Source: Luzula sylvatica (Eukaryota; Streptophyta; Magnoliopsida; Poales; Juncaceae). From it: a stretch of 64,000 nt of DNA. The DNA lies in assembly GCA_946800325.1 (NCBI GenBank), contig OX326958.1, forward strand, positions 23,645,914 to 23,709,913, given 5' to 3'. Positions 1 to 10,368 of this stretch are shown in pieces. The notes under the pieces were generated by a model, which was not told the origin of the DNA, did not search any database, and saw only the letters and a list, made by a program, of their open reading frames with translations. The position numbers and the translations under genes were made by a program. The stretch's first letter is position 1, and every line of letters begins with the position of its first letter.

Positions 1-239
1 TTCTGTAAAATAATTTTGAACTTTCACCATGTTCTGGAAAAAACATACTAAAAATTTCAATATTGGGGGGGGGGATTAGAAGAATTTAGTTAATATTCAG
101 AAAAAATAGTGAATTTTTAGAGGATGCAAAAAACTATAGCCTATGGCCCTATAGGGAGTTATAAGTGAATATAGTTCATATTCTGTTTTAGAAAAAAAAA
201 AATGTTTCTAATCGGAATAAAATTAGAAATACAAAATCA

Positions 240-950
240 AATTAAAAAAAGATAGGAAACTTTTATGATATCAACAAAAAAATAGGGGTTTCTGAAAACA
301 ATTCACTATATAATATACAAATTATTCTCAAAATTGAAAGTAATTTCGCTTTCTAGATAATTAACCGTTTATTTGGCTAAACATTTCTTTATTTTGGATC
401 TTCATACTTTCCAGTACTAACGCTTCAGATTGTTTGAAAGTTAAGTTTCATGTATTATTCATGATCCCTAAACATATCTTAATTGACAAAGAATGTCTCA
501 AAACAAATATTTTGTATAGGGTGCCTAGTTAGGTCGTTAATGCATTATACCGTACTAATAAAATAATAAGTCGATGCATAAAAAGATAAATGAAATATAA
601 GAAATAAATGACAGAAAATATAATGGGGGCAGTGCAAACCATGTATTATACAATAAAATCAAAGGGATATTTTATGCAAACATGATTACCACAACTCAAC
701 AACAAGACATGACTGTAAAAACTAAGAAACAATGCAATTCACGAAATGATTAATTAATCTAAGACCTAAGATATTATTTAGCATTTTCTGACCTGTTAAA
801 TCATTTATATATGATACAATCAAATCAAAGGGATATGTACCAAAACTGTAGCAAAGAAATTGGCTATAAAAACGATCCCTCCCTATGAAGACGACTACTA
901 CTACTACAACTCTTACAATCTCAAAAAGAGTTGTTCTAAAATAGTTTTGT
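240..950 (+). promoter_or_regulatory. Upstream region of the small secreted-protein gene, repeated twice more in the window
   Basis: The region upstream of the 957 gene recurs at about 6212-6720 and 7192-7657. Shared landmarks include a block around 530-600 ending in a run about an ATAAGTCGATGCAT core, the phrase AACTGTAGCAAAGAAATTGGC and a TATA box (CTATAAAAAC, about 864-873). The TATA box lies some 85 bases before the ATG. The second copy keeps a TATATAAA box at 6701-6708. Keeping the core promoter while the bodies diverge supports 957 as the parent transcription unit. Confidence 0.6.
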
Positions 951-956
951 TATAAA

Positions 957-1334
957 ATGAAATCCATTTTGGTATTGTTGCCACTGCTCCTGGTCCTCTT
1001 CGTCTCCTCTGTTGGAGCCCAAGAAGCTGATCTCGTCGCCAAACTATTATTAACAATTTTTGATCCACCCACACCTGAACAGTTGCAACAGGCGATCGAT
1101 ACTGGTGTGTCTTCATTCAACCAACAACCAGAAAACGCGAACAAGAAGGATGTTACGGCGGACTCTGACGAAGCTCCAACAAGCACATTTACTGATAATC
1201 TTTTTATTCTCATTGTTAAACTATCCATTGACGACTTTGTCCGGGCACTTGAAATCCACTTTGTGCTCTTACCAACATTCGGTCCGTCCGTCTTCGAATT
1301 TGGTATTGCAATCGGCCTGCCTTCGATTCCCTAA
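957..1334 (+). CDS. Small secreted protein of unknown family (125 aa, single exon)
   Basis: I do not recognise the family. The protein has a clear N-terminal signal peptide: a Lys at residue 2, then a Leu/Val-rich core, with likely cleavage after VGA near residue 21. The mature part is about 104 residues. It has a Gln/Asn- and Asp-rich middle, and a hydrophobic C-terminal half with the motif FGPSVFEFGIAIGLPSIP. There are no cysteines, so it is not a defensin-like or cysteine-rich peptide. Support that it is real comes from a diverged, broken paralogue at 6772-6903 that keeps this C-terminal motif, and from a TATA box at about 864-873 followed by an ATG at 957. A polyadenylation-like AATAAA follows near 1491. 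Secretion is inferred from the signal peptide; function is unknown. Confidence 0.62.
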   Translation: MKSILVLLPLLLVLFVSSVGAQEADLVAKLLLTIFDPPTPEQLQQAIDTGVSSFNQQPENANKKDVTADSDEAPTSTFTDNLFILIVKLSIDDFVRALEIHFVLLPTFGPSVFEFGIAIGLPSIP

Positions 1335-1559
1335 TTCATTTCTACAATCGGGACGGTCATTTTATTTGGGAGGTTTCATTTTGTTTCGGTTATTTTTTTC
1401 GTGCTAAATTTGGGAGGTTTCTTTTTGTTTCAGACTTTTAGTCATGTTACTTTTACTTTCTTGTTTCGTGCTTGTTATTCAAATTTGAGCAAATAAATTG
1501 ATGACAGTGTGGAAATTTGTATCTTCTTCATTATATATATATTTCGATGTTTTTGTGCT

Positions 1560-2140
1560 AGCTTCAAATTTTCCATTTGAATTTTTCTTTAAGACTTAAA
1601 ATGTACCTATAATAACTATCCAAAATAAATTCATTAAAACTGATTATATCTATATTTTTCATTTTTTTTTTAAATTCTGCTAAAGATGATCATAGTGTTA
1701 AAGAGCAAAGCCGTGTCCTAAAATTTTACATTAACTAAACAAGTTCATAATTAATAGAATAATAATAGCTATACATTGCGTGCATTTTAATTTACACACA
1801 CCTTTATTTTTTATTTTACTTTCTCTAATTTTCTTATGTCACATCATTTAACCATTAAATTTTGATACGTTGAAAAAGAACTATATTTTTAAAAATCGTT
1901 GTATTTTGTAGGTATGTGTGCTCTTTTTATCTTACAACATGACGCAAACTATTAACATTCGTGAAGTTAATGTTAAAACAAGTTGATTCAATTGTTTTTA
2001 GTTCATATTAGACTAAATCGACTCAATTAGCGATTATTCAGTTGACGTTAAGTTAGGTAATCAAATTTAAAGTTAGGTAATCATATTCAGTTGACGTTAA
2101 GTTAGGTAATCATATTAGACTAAATCGACTCAATTAGCGA
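1560..2140. repeat. AT-rich spacer with short tandem repeats at its end
   Basis: No gene is visible. At about 2013-2140 phrases containing GACTAAATCGACTCAATTAGCGA and GTTGACGTTAAGTTAGGTAATCA occur two or three times in tandem with slight changes. The bases up to about 1690 still resemble the 3' flank of the second copy of the small-gene unit (about 6980-7190). Confidence 0.5.
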
Positions 2141-4650
2141 CTGAAAGGGTGTATGCAGTTTTCTGTTTGAAAAGGTGTATATTAGATATACATACCTTTT
2201 GGCCTATCTTTATCTCTAATCAATTAATTCAATCATACTAGCATATTAGATAATTAATTATTTAGAATAATTAGTCTCCCTAAATAAATCATATCCATTT
2301 AGAAATCTTGTGATAGTGATATAATATCTAGAGGAGGAAGAAGAGAGTAGAGTGCAGTTATCTAATACGATAGTCCTCGCAGGTTGTGGGTATGGAGATA
2401 TCCATAGGTAAACGTTGTATCACCCAAATACTTAATCCGTATGAATGCATCCCTTTTAAAAAATTTGTTTACTTAAATTTTCATGCATTCACCTTATATG
2501 AAAACTGTGTGCGGGGTTGTGTAATATGATTACATGAACCTTGATTTGAACTTGTGTGGACGTCGACATGGTTGAGGATCATGTGCAGCGAAACCGTCAC
2601 ACTTAAAGTTTCATTTCTAAACATCCCTTGTCGCGGGTCTGTTTGCTTAAGAGAGAAGCATTTCTATTACAAGGGAATAGACTGAACGCGTACACTAGTA
2701 CGTTAGCCGAGGAGATGATTATGTTTTTCTAATCATAGGACAAAGATGTTTGTCGAATCGGGAACGTAGATATATGATAGGTGACATATATTGGATATGA
2801 CCGAAGCCGCGAGACCATGACATGGTTTAGTCATTATAGATGGGCTCGCGACGAGTAGGGTATTAGGTTCTTCATACTTGAGGAGACCATTGATTGCGTT
2901 ACGTGCGTAACACAATGTTTTGATATGATCTTACGCTCACCGTAACAGGGAGTTAGAACGGTCATCATTGGGTATTGTCCGAAACACGGAATTCAATGTG
3001 AGTCTCCAAGATATGAATTGTTTATTCCGAAAGTAAGAGATATCTCTTTGGCCACTCGATGAATTGATTAACGAAAACTGTGGCCACAGTCAATGATATT
3101 AACGGTTAATATCGATTGAAATTTGTTAACTCAATTCGGACTCGAGGAATAAGTATAGTTAATCAAAATATAAGGATGACTATCACCATGCCTTTTGATT
3201 AACGGATATCGCTAACAAGAGAACTAATGACCGCTATTCGAGATAGGCACAATGATCACAATCATTCTTCGTGTTAACATGGGTAGCCATGATGGAGTGA
3301 CTAGATCCCGCTCATGGGCTTGTAGTGCTATGGAAACAGCCTACTGCCATCGTTAACCGAACCTACCTGGTCACACAACGAGTCGTACTAAGTCGGGCTT
3401 GATTATAAAATTGGCACATAAGATGTGCGTAGCTTGGTATTTGATATGCGAGCTATATTCTCTAAAATCGTGCATATTGGATATGCATGAGTACCTTTTA
3501 GGTAGATCTGAAATTGAGTGGGAGACTGAAGGAAATACAGTTTCAGGATCAACCGTAAAATTGTACACAAGGATAAACGAATGTAAGCGTACATTCGTGG
3601 TCATATCTTTCAGTAGGAAAATCCAATTTGAATGGTTAAAATTGGGTTAGATAGATAATAAGATTATCTACAACCTTCATGTAGAAATATATTTCATATG
3701 AACGAAGTATAAGTGTCGTTTCTATGAAATACCGAAAGGATGCAACCGTATGACATACAGTTAGTAAAACAGTCATAACTTTTGCATACGAACTCCAATT
3801 GGGCCAGGCCAAATTTGGTAGTGTAGATAATAAGATTATCTATAACTTTCGTGTTGGTTGATTTTCTGTCCGAGTAATTTACCAATTTCGTATGGACAGA
3901 ATACTGGACAGATTCATGCAACTTTCTGTGTGAAAGAATGTATATTGGATATACATGTCTTTTGGCCAATCCTAATCCTATGTGATATAAATAGGATGTT
4001 TTTCTCTCTCTCTCTAGTCAATCCAGATGTGAATTCATTCAGAATATTCCAGAAATATTGAGAGACATCTTTCTATTGAGTGAAAGGGTGTAAAGAGAGA
4101 GAACCGAGAAAAACAATTTTTCCGGAGAAGAGAATCAATCGATCGAGCAAGTTCGCCGGTGCTTCGTCTAGGCAGTTGCACCCGCGACCGACGTCTTACG
4201 AGTCAAGGTGGATACAAGTAGAGGAGCAACATTTGGGGCTCTTTCGGTTGTGATCGATTCGGAGGAACGAAATCTGTCGGAGACGGAAACGAGCGAATCG
4301 GAAACGAGACGCATGAAGACAACCGGACGCGTGTCAAGACCGTGGGAGACGTGTGGTATGGGACGCACGGGCTAGTCACCAACGTGACACCGAAGGAAGA
4401 AAAGGATGCGAGCGATCAACCCGTCGTGCGTGATCAATTTCACGCTGGTAATCGTCTATCCTTCTATTGCATCGTACCCTCGAAGTCATGGCGTGATCTT
4501 GGATTTAGGGAACCGGACCGGGCCTTCATATCCGCTGCACGGGCCAGGGGACGGGTGAATTCCCATCAGCAGAGCCAATATGTGTCCAAGCGTCGCCGAC
4601 AGTACCAGCCGTCCAGGACCGGTCCAGGAATTTAAGAGACCCTAAGCCAA
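2141..4650. mobile_element. Possible non-coding LTR-retrotransposon remnant
   Basis: This is a 2.5-kb block of higher complexity with no long reading frame. A phrase around GTATATTAGATATACATACC at about 2178-2200 recurs as GTATATTGGATATACATGTC at about 3938-3958, with similar bases around it. A TATA-like ATATAAATAGG at about 3986 is followed by a CT-rich tract, and GTGAAAGGGTGTA-type phrases occur near 2142 and 4080. This looks like the U3/R part of a plant LTR. No TG...CA ends, target duplication, primer-binding site or gag/pol fragment was found, so the class is a guess. Confidence 0.25.
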
Positions 4651-4689
4651 ATCATAAACCTGACTCAATTTTTTTTATAATGGATCCGG

Positions 4690-4886
4690 ACCTCAATTTT
4701 TTTATAATATACCTCAAATTTTATGATATTTGTATTGTTATGTTAATTTTATTTATTGTCATGATATTTAATTTTAAAATATTATTTAATTTATTATTTA
4801 TTTTTTAATTGTATACAATATAAATATATTAAAATAATAACTATATAGCCGTATCGTATCGGATACGATACCCGTATCCGTATCCA
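4690..4886. mobile_element. Fragment of a GGATACG-iterated foldback element (right end)
   Basis: An AT-rich interior is followed at about 4849-4886 by iterated GTATC/GATACG words, then ATGCAACATAGG. That end matches the right terminus of the better-preserved element at 37716-37859, which ends in CGCGCAACATAG. No matching left end was found, so this copy appears truncated. Confidence 0.45.
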
Positions 4887-5009
4887 TGCAACATAGGCCA
4901 AAACAAAAGAATTAGACAAAGACTTAATTATGAAGGCCATGCAGACCCGGCCCATGTGTAAGGGCCAAAAAGTATGAGCTTCGGATCCATATTTTCGGGG
5001 GGGTCCAAC

Positions 5010-6235
5010 ATTATTGGGTGGAATGATCACCACATGGTCTTTAGCATACACAATGAGCGAAGGACTTTCATATCTGCAAATATAATGCACAACAATTACA
5101 ATACAAACCTAGTAGACCTACCCTTGATAACATCTGACCATTGTCCTATTTTGCTAACGCTCTAAAATAACAACCATAGAAAGCATCCCAAACTATTTAT
5201 GTTTGAAAGATATTGGCTTGAATATAATAGATCAAATGAAATTAAGAATAATATATGGTCAACTACTGAGATAGGACATGAAACCGATCAAAGCCCAATA
5301 TCAAACTTTAGGGATAGATTACAAAAAACTCAAACTAAATTTTCATAATGGGCAAAGAAACCTTTAATTCTACGGATTCGCACATACAGAGATGTGCAAT
5401 CTTAATATCATTACTAGATAAAAAAAAAAAAAAAAGATAAAAAAAAAAGACATATGGCCTACAACAGACTGAGAGGAAACTAAGAATAAACCTAAAAGAA
5501 AAATACCATGAACTAGCAAACAACCAAGAATGCAAATGGCAGCAGAGAGGTCATCATGCACATAGCTAAGTTTAGGTGATAAAAACACATCATATTTTCA
5601 TGCTGTAACATCAACAAAAAATCATATCAACTACATTGGTCAAATAGATATGGGAAACCCAAACATACTAACAGGAACTACACATATTACAAAAGCCTTC
5701 ACGACCTACTACAAAGATTAGTTAGGTAAACCTCATACGGAGGTAGAACAATATGACGTAAACACACTATACCCTGAGAATAATTCTAGAGACTTGGAGT
5801 CATTGGGACTGCCAATTATTGAAAGTGAAGTAAAACAAGTAATATATGACTTGCAAAAAGGTATATTCTCGGGACCGGATGGGATCCCGGCCAAATTTTG
5901 GCAACATTATTGGCCGAATTTGAGGGGAAAAATCATAAATCTAATCGATAAATTCAATGAAAATGATGTAGATCTAACATCAATTAACAAAGCAAGTATA
6001 ATCTTGATACCCAAAAAAAAGGACTAAAAACACTAGCAGGCTTTTGACCGATTAGTTGTGTTAACGCATCAGTCAAAATAATAACAAAGATACTAGCTTC
6101 TAGACTGAGAAAATGCATTCAACCGCTCATTAATATAAATCAAACTGTTTTCATAGAAAATAGAAGTATAATGAAAAGTTTTTTAGTTACAAGAGAAATA
6201 CTAAGTCATTTTCTTTTGCAAACATAATTTCATTT
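5010..6235 (+). pseudogene. Degraded L1-type LINE ORF2 fragment (endonuclease end plus reverse-transcriptase start)
   Basis: Translation in shifting frames gives recognisable pieces of a plant L1 ORF2. About 4974-5162 encodes the endonuclease end with the TSDHCP motif. About 5794-6027 encodes a reverse-transcriptase start with SGPDGIPAKFWQ, followed by a SIILIPKK block. Broken RPISCVN- and NINQT-like blocks continue to about 6235. Stops and frameshifts interrupt it, and both the 5' end and the catalytic FADD region are missing. The sequence differs from the LINE at 8.1-14.16 kb. It abuts the second copy of the small-gene promoter unit at about 6212-6235. Confidence 0.75.
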
Positions 6236-6720
6236 ATCAGAACTTTTTTTCCACTATAGCTAAAGCAAAAGTTTAGTTGTTATTTTATGATTTTATAAAC
6301 ATATTAAAATATGACAATACCTGAAAACCAATATTTGCGTTGTTTGCCAAGTTAGGACGTTAATGCATTATACCATAATAAGAAAATAAGTCGATGCATA
6401 CAAAGATAAATGAAATATAAAAAAAAAAAAAAAAACATAGAAAACACAATGGCAAGAAAGATAGCCAGTGCAAACGTGATTACCACAACTCAACAGCAAA
6501 GAAAAATCCTAATCATAGCACAGCACATGATTTTAATAACTAAGAAACAATTAATGTGACTCACGAAATGATTAATTAATCTAAGACCCAAAAGATTATT
6601 TTTTTTGATCAAAAGACCCAAAAGATTATTGGAGTTTGCAATCTTGTTACCGGTTAAATAATTATGTCATATGCACCGGAACTGTAGCAAAGAAATTGGC
6701 TATATAAACCATCCATCCCT
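6212..6720 (+). repeat. Second copy of the small-gene promoter unit
   Basis: The segment matches the upstream region of the 957 gene (about 530-890) and the third copy at about 7300-7657. All share the CGTTAATGCATTATACC-like phrase, a GATTACCACAACTCA block and ACGAAATGATTAATTAATCTAAG. It leads into the broken paralogue at 6772. Confidence 0.65.
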
Positions 6721-6771
6721 ACTTGTAATCCATTTTTTTGTTTCCATTTTACTCAGGGTTTTTTTATACTC

Positions 6772-6903
6772 ACTGTCGAAATTACCAATAACGGCTTTAT
6801 CCAGCTACTTGTAATCCACTTTCAGCTCGTACCAAATTCTGGTCCGTCCCTCTTCGAATTGCTCTTTGCAGTCGCCACGCCTTCTTTACCTTCTTTACCT
6901 TGA
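6772..6903 (+). pseudogene. Broken paralogue of the 957 small secreted-protein gene
   Basis: An open frame of 43 codons ending in TGA aligns with the C-terminal third of the 957 protein. The parent segment IHFVLLPTFGPSVFEF corresponds here to IHFQLVPNSGPSLFEL, and both end in a P-S-(L/I)-P tail. The signal peptide and N-terminal half are gone: the promoter copy runs almost straight into this remnant. Homology continues into the 3' flank (GGGACGGTCA near 6927, matching about 1350). No ATG is available at the right place, so it is probably non-functional. Confidence 0.65.
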
Positions 6904-7191
6904 TTCACTTCTAAAATTCTAGAATTGGGACGGTCAATTTATTTCGGAGGTTCTATTTTGTTTCTGTTGTGTTAATTCAGTTTTTTGTTTCCTACTTGTT
7001 CTTCATATTTGAGCAATGAAATTTATACGAATGTGCAAATTTGTATCTTGTTGATTATATATTTGGATTTATTTTGTGCTATGTTTTCCAATTTTCCATT
7101 CATATATACCATGAAATTGTCACTAAGACTTCAAATATACCTAGCTATAACAGCAACTAAAAAAAATCGGATATTTTTTCAAAATAGAAAA

Positions 7192-7657
7192 GATAGGATA
7201 TTTTTTCTAGTATTAATAAAAAATAGGGGTTTATGAAAACATTTTCCTATATAATATATAGTCTATTCTCAAAACCAAGTATTTTGTGTTACAATCATAA
7301 TTTCATTTATCAGAAAAAACAAAATTTCCATTGTAGCTAAAGCAAAAGTTTAGTTGTTATTTTATGACTATGAAGTTATTAAAATATGACAATACCTGAA
7401 AACCATTATTTGTGTAGTTCGCCAAGTTAGGACATGAATGCAATATACCATAACGAGAAAATAAATCGATGCATACAAAGATAAATTAAATATAAAAAAA
7501 AAATCAATTAAAACATTAATGGCAAGAAAGATGGACAGTGCAAACGTGATTACCACAACTCACCAATAAAGAAATTAAATCCTAATCATATCATAGCACA
7601 TGATAGTTGTAATAACTAAGAAACAATGTGATTCACGAAATGATTAATTAATCTAAG
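7192..7657 (+). repeat. Third, promoter-only copy of the small-gene unit, broken at its right edge
   Basis: Bases 7192-7290 match 251-345 (shared phrase AATAGGGGTTT), and about 7300-7657 match the second copy. Similarity stops right after ATTAATTAATCTAAG at 7657, before the TATA box seen in the other two copies. What follows leads into the LINE at 8.1 kb. Confidence 0.6.
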
Positions 7658-8284
7658 GGAAATTTTACCAATGCCCCCTCATTTCCTCCCAATATCCTTT
7701 ATATCACCTTTTTCATCTAGTTTCGTCGTCCGGTCCGGTTTTTAAAACATTGGATATAAGAGAAAAGAAAATTTGGAAATAATCTGAGGCTATTAGATTT
7801 TTTTTCGGATGTTTAACGGAATTTCTCGTCTCTTATTTGCACTTCAGGTACCTTTATTGTTACGATTTGTTGTCAATTTGAAGTGAGTGATGATAATCAG
7901 TTCCACAAATGTGTATAAATCGGGTTTGAGTTTTACCAAGAATGAGCTATTTACAACAAACAATAATAGAGAATAGTTTACTAATCCATTTTAGTGGAAC
8001 AGAGGATTAGTAGAACAGAGGATTAGTGAAATAGAGAATATTTTACTAATCCATTTTAGTCCATGTCCGTTAGGTAAAACAAGTAGAATAAGAAAGTGGA
8101 TTAGAATGCTACGAGTAGCCCCTCTAATGGCGAGTAGCCGTTCATCTTTCTCTCTCTCCCTGCAACTTTCTCCTAACCACTACCTCGTCTTTCAACTCCC
8201 TGCAATCTTGCTCTGTTAAAACTTCTCTTTTCTATTCTACCCTTCCATAAACTTCTCTCGTCCCGAATCCTCTTTGCTTCCCCA

Positions 8285-8404
8285 ATGGAGGCGCCTCTCA
8301 ATCCCTTTCCATCTCCGCAGGCTAGGCCAGCTCGAAGCCGCATTTTTATTGAAGACTCGCAGGGGAACACCAGGCTCTGTTACAACAACTCCATGCATCG
8401 GTGA
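8285..8404 (+). CDS. Short upstream frame of the LINE leader (39 codons)
   Basis: An ATG at 8285 opens 39 codons ending in TGA at 8402-8404. The stop overlaps the ORF1 ATG by one base (TGATG). The peptide starts MEAPLNPFPSPQARPARSR and contains no recognised domain. It may be a translated leader peptide permitting reinitiation at ORF1. It could instead be the original N-terminus of ORF1 cut off by a frameshift. Sequence alone does not decide. Confidence 0.35.
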   Translation: MEAPLNPFPSPQARPARSRIFIEDSQGNTRLCYNNSMHR

Positions 8405-10368
8405 TGGTAATAATGGTAAACCCTATACCGCATATGGAATTAGAAGAGATTTTTGCGAATCACTATGGTGGTGTGAGTGCCGATTATACCTTCTCCTCTG
8501 TAGGACCCTCCTCCTATCTATTACAGCCTCCACAGTTCACATCGCAAGCCATTATTCTAGCAAACATACCCCACTGGTTCAGACTTGCTGGAATAGCAAT
8601 TGTTCAATGGAATCAAGGAATCGATTCATCCCGATTTGACCCCACAATGTTACTGAATATCAAAATTCACCAATTTCCTCTTCATTGCCGGAGTCTAACG
8701 ATACTTGCTCAAATGGTTCATGAATTTGGGTTTTTAGAATCGGTCAACGAAGAAGATTGGTTCGGGAGACAACACCAATCACTACGTATAATAGCTAGAG
8801 TCGCACATCGAAACAATGTCCCGAGAGAGATTGTGGTGGGGGTAGGTACGCACTGGTCAATTTGTCGTCTTGAAATAGAAGATGAAAATATCGATCCTAA
8901 CATGGTGATGTTAGATAACGAACTGGTGATGGACGATAACGGTGACCGAGAGATAATAAATCCTCCAAATTTTGACTCACCAGAATATCAACCTCCCGAT
9001 TCACCGTTCTCACCAAATGAATCCATGGCTATTACACGAGTGATCACACGGTCAGCTGCCACGGTAGATCATCCGATAGGGAATAAAATTACTGTCATTT
9101 CAGCAGCCTCTGTCTCTATTTCAAAAGGACTGTCTCTCTCTACCCGGGCCACACAAGTGTCAAAACAACATTTAACTAACGACAACAAAATGGCTGTAGC
9201 AACTATCTTTTCCAAAAACAACAAATTAGCAGAACCTTCTATTCTGGGCCCAATCCCACGTCAAATACCACCATCATCTCTCTCTTTCACTACAATAACA
9301 CAAATTAAATCCACTTCCATCTCCACAGAAAATAACCCTAATCCTTCTTCTCACAAGAATATGTCTCAGCATGATTCTTCTTCCAAAGGAAAAGAACCAC
9401 TAAATCCTATGGATGATGAGCTCATCAAGAAAATGGCGAACATTCATATGCCCCATAATAACCCGGCTCTACCAGTGGCTATCTCTGCTAAGGGTATTTC
9501 CAAGAGGAACTGGGATCGCACAATCCTTCTTAAATGCTTTACTGAGAAGCCATTATTTCTATCTTCTTTTTCCTCTACTCTAATCCGGGCCTGGAATATT
9601 GATCCTAACTGCTCTTTCTCGGAAATCGGGGGAAATATCTTTATGGTGGAAGTTAACGAAGAGGAGGAGTTAGATAGAATAATCAATAAAGGTCCGTGGG
9701 TGTTTCGTCAGGATCTAGTAATGGTGAAGAGGATTAGGAGTGAGGAGGAAATGAGCAAGGAAACCTTTGCGACTCTAGACATATGGGTCCAGTTTCATTG
9801 TGGGAGGTTTGACTCTCTCTCGTCTATGGGTATCAAGGAAATCGCTGCCGCGGTTGGAACCACTCGGTCTGAACCGGTGCAGGGATTTATTAATGGTAGG
9901 CAATTTTTCAAGTTGCGCTTGCAGCTTAATACTGCTATCTCTTTTAAGGATCGAATCGAAGCCCAACTCCCATCTGGAGACCCCTTTGTGGTATACCTGG
10001 TTTATGAGAAAATCCCTAAAATCTGCTCCTTTTGTGGGATTATAGGACATGAGGTATATGGTTGTAAAGATCATGCTAGGTTACTCGACTTATACAACAC
10101 CAGTCCTAATGATCTCATTGGCTCCTTTATCACCAAACGATTGGGGAAGTGGTTAACCGATCCTGCTTTGGTCCCAAGATTCACCAAAACCAACTCATCT
10201 CTCTGCCAAGCTAATGCACCACGAGTGCCATTCATGGGAAAAAGGTCGATTCATGAAGACCGGATTATGATTGACAATGCTGATCCTGAGAATAACACTA
10301 AGGGGTTCACCTCCACCTCAACTAAGAGAGCGAAAGCGATGGACCCTACGGGTCCGTCGCGCAATTAA
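8404..10368 (+). CDS. LINE ORF1 protein with DUF4283-like region and CCHC zinc knuckle
   Basis: This 654-residue protein is the nucleic-acid-binding ORF1 of a plant L1-type LINE. I start it at the ATG at 8404; an upstream in-frame GTG at 8401 is not a plausible plant start. Residues about 1-190 match nothing I recognise. Residues about 190-360 are low-complexity and Ser/Pro/Asn-rich. Residues about 370-445 resemble DUF4283, with IFMVEVNEEEELDRI followed by a GPW motif. A C-x2-C-x4-H-x4-C zinc knuckle (CSFCGIIGHEVYGC) lies near residue 540, and the C-terminal tail is basic. The stop overlaps the ORF2 ATG (TAATG), suggesting coupled translation. Confidence 0.85.
   Translation: MVIMVNPIPHMELEEIFANHYGGVSADYTFSSVGPSSYLLQPPQFTSQAIILANIPHWFRLAGIAIVQWNQGIDSSRFDPTMLLNIKIHQFPLHCRSLTILAQMVHEFGFLESVNEEDWFGRQHQSLRIIARVAHRNNVPREIVVGVGTHWSICRLEIEDENIDPNMVMLDNELVMDDNGDREIINPPNFDSPEYQPPDSPFSPNESMAITRVITRSAATVDHPIGNKITVISAASVSISKGLSLSTRATQVSKQHLTNDNKMAVATIFSKNNKLAEPSILGPIPRQIPPSSLSFTTITQIKSTSISTENNPNPSSHKNMSQHDSSSKGKEPLNPMDDELIKKMANIHMPHNNPALPVAISAKGISKRNWDRTILLKCFTEKPLFLSSFSSTLIRAWNIDPNCSFSEIGGNIFMVEVNEEEELDRIINKGPWVFRQDLVMVKRIRSEEEMSKETFATLDIWVQFHCGRFDSLSSMGIKEIAAAVGTTRSEPVQGFINGRQFFKLRLQLNTAISFKDRIEAQLPSGDPFVVYLVYEKIPKICSFCGIIGHEVYGCKDHARLLDLYNTSPNDLIGSFITKRLGKWLTDPALVPRFTKTNSSLCQANAPRVPFMGKRSIHEDRIMIDNADPENNTKGFTSTSTKRAKAMDPTGPSRN

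Noticed and set aside
4342..4635. 97-residue plus frame in a GC-richer area
   Set aside because: No domain and no signal peptide; it lies inside the putative retroelement remnant.
9444..9686. Minus-strand frames opposite LINE ORF1 (also 9775-10074)
   Set aside because: They are shadows of a well-supported sense frame with recognised motifs.
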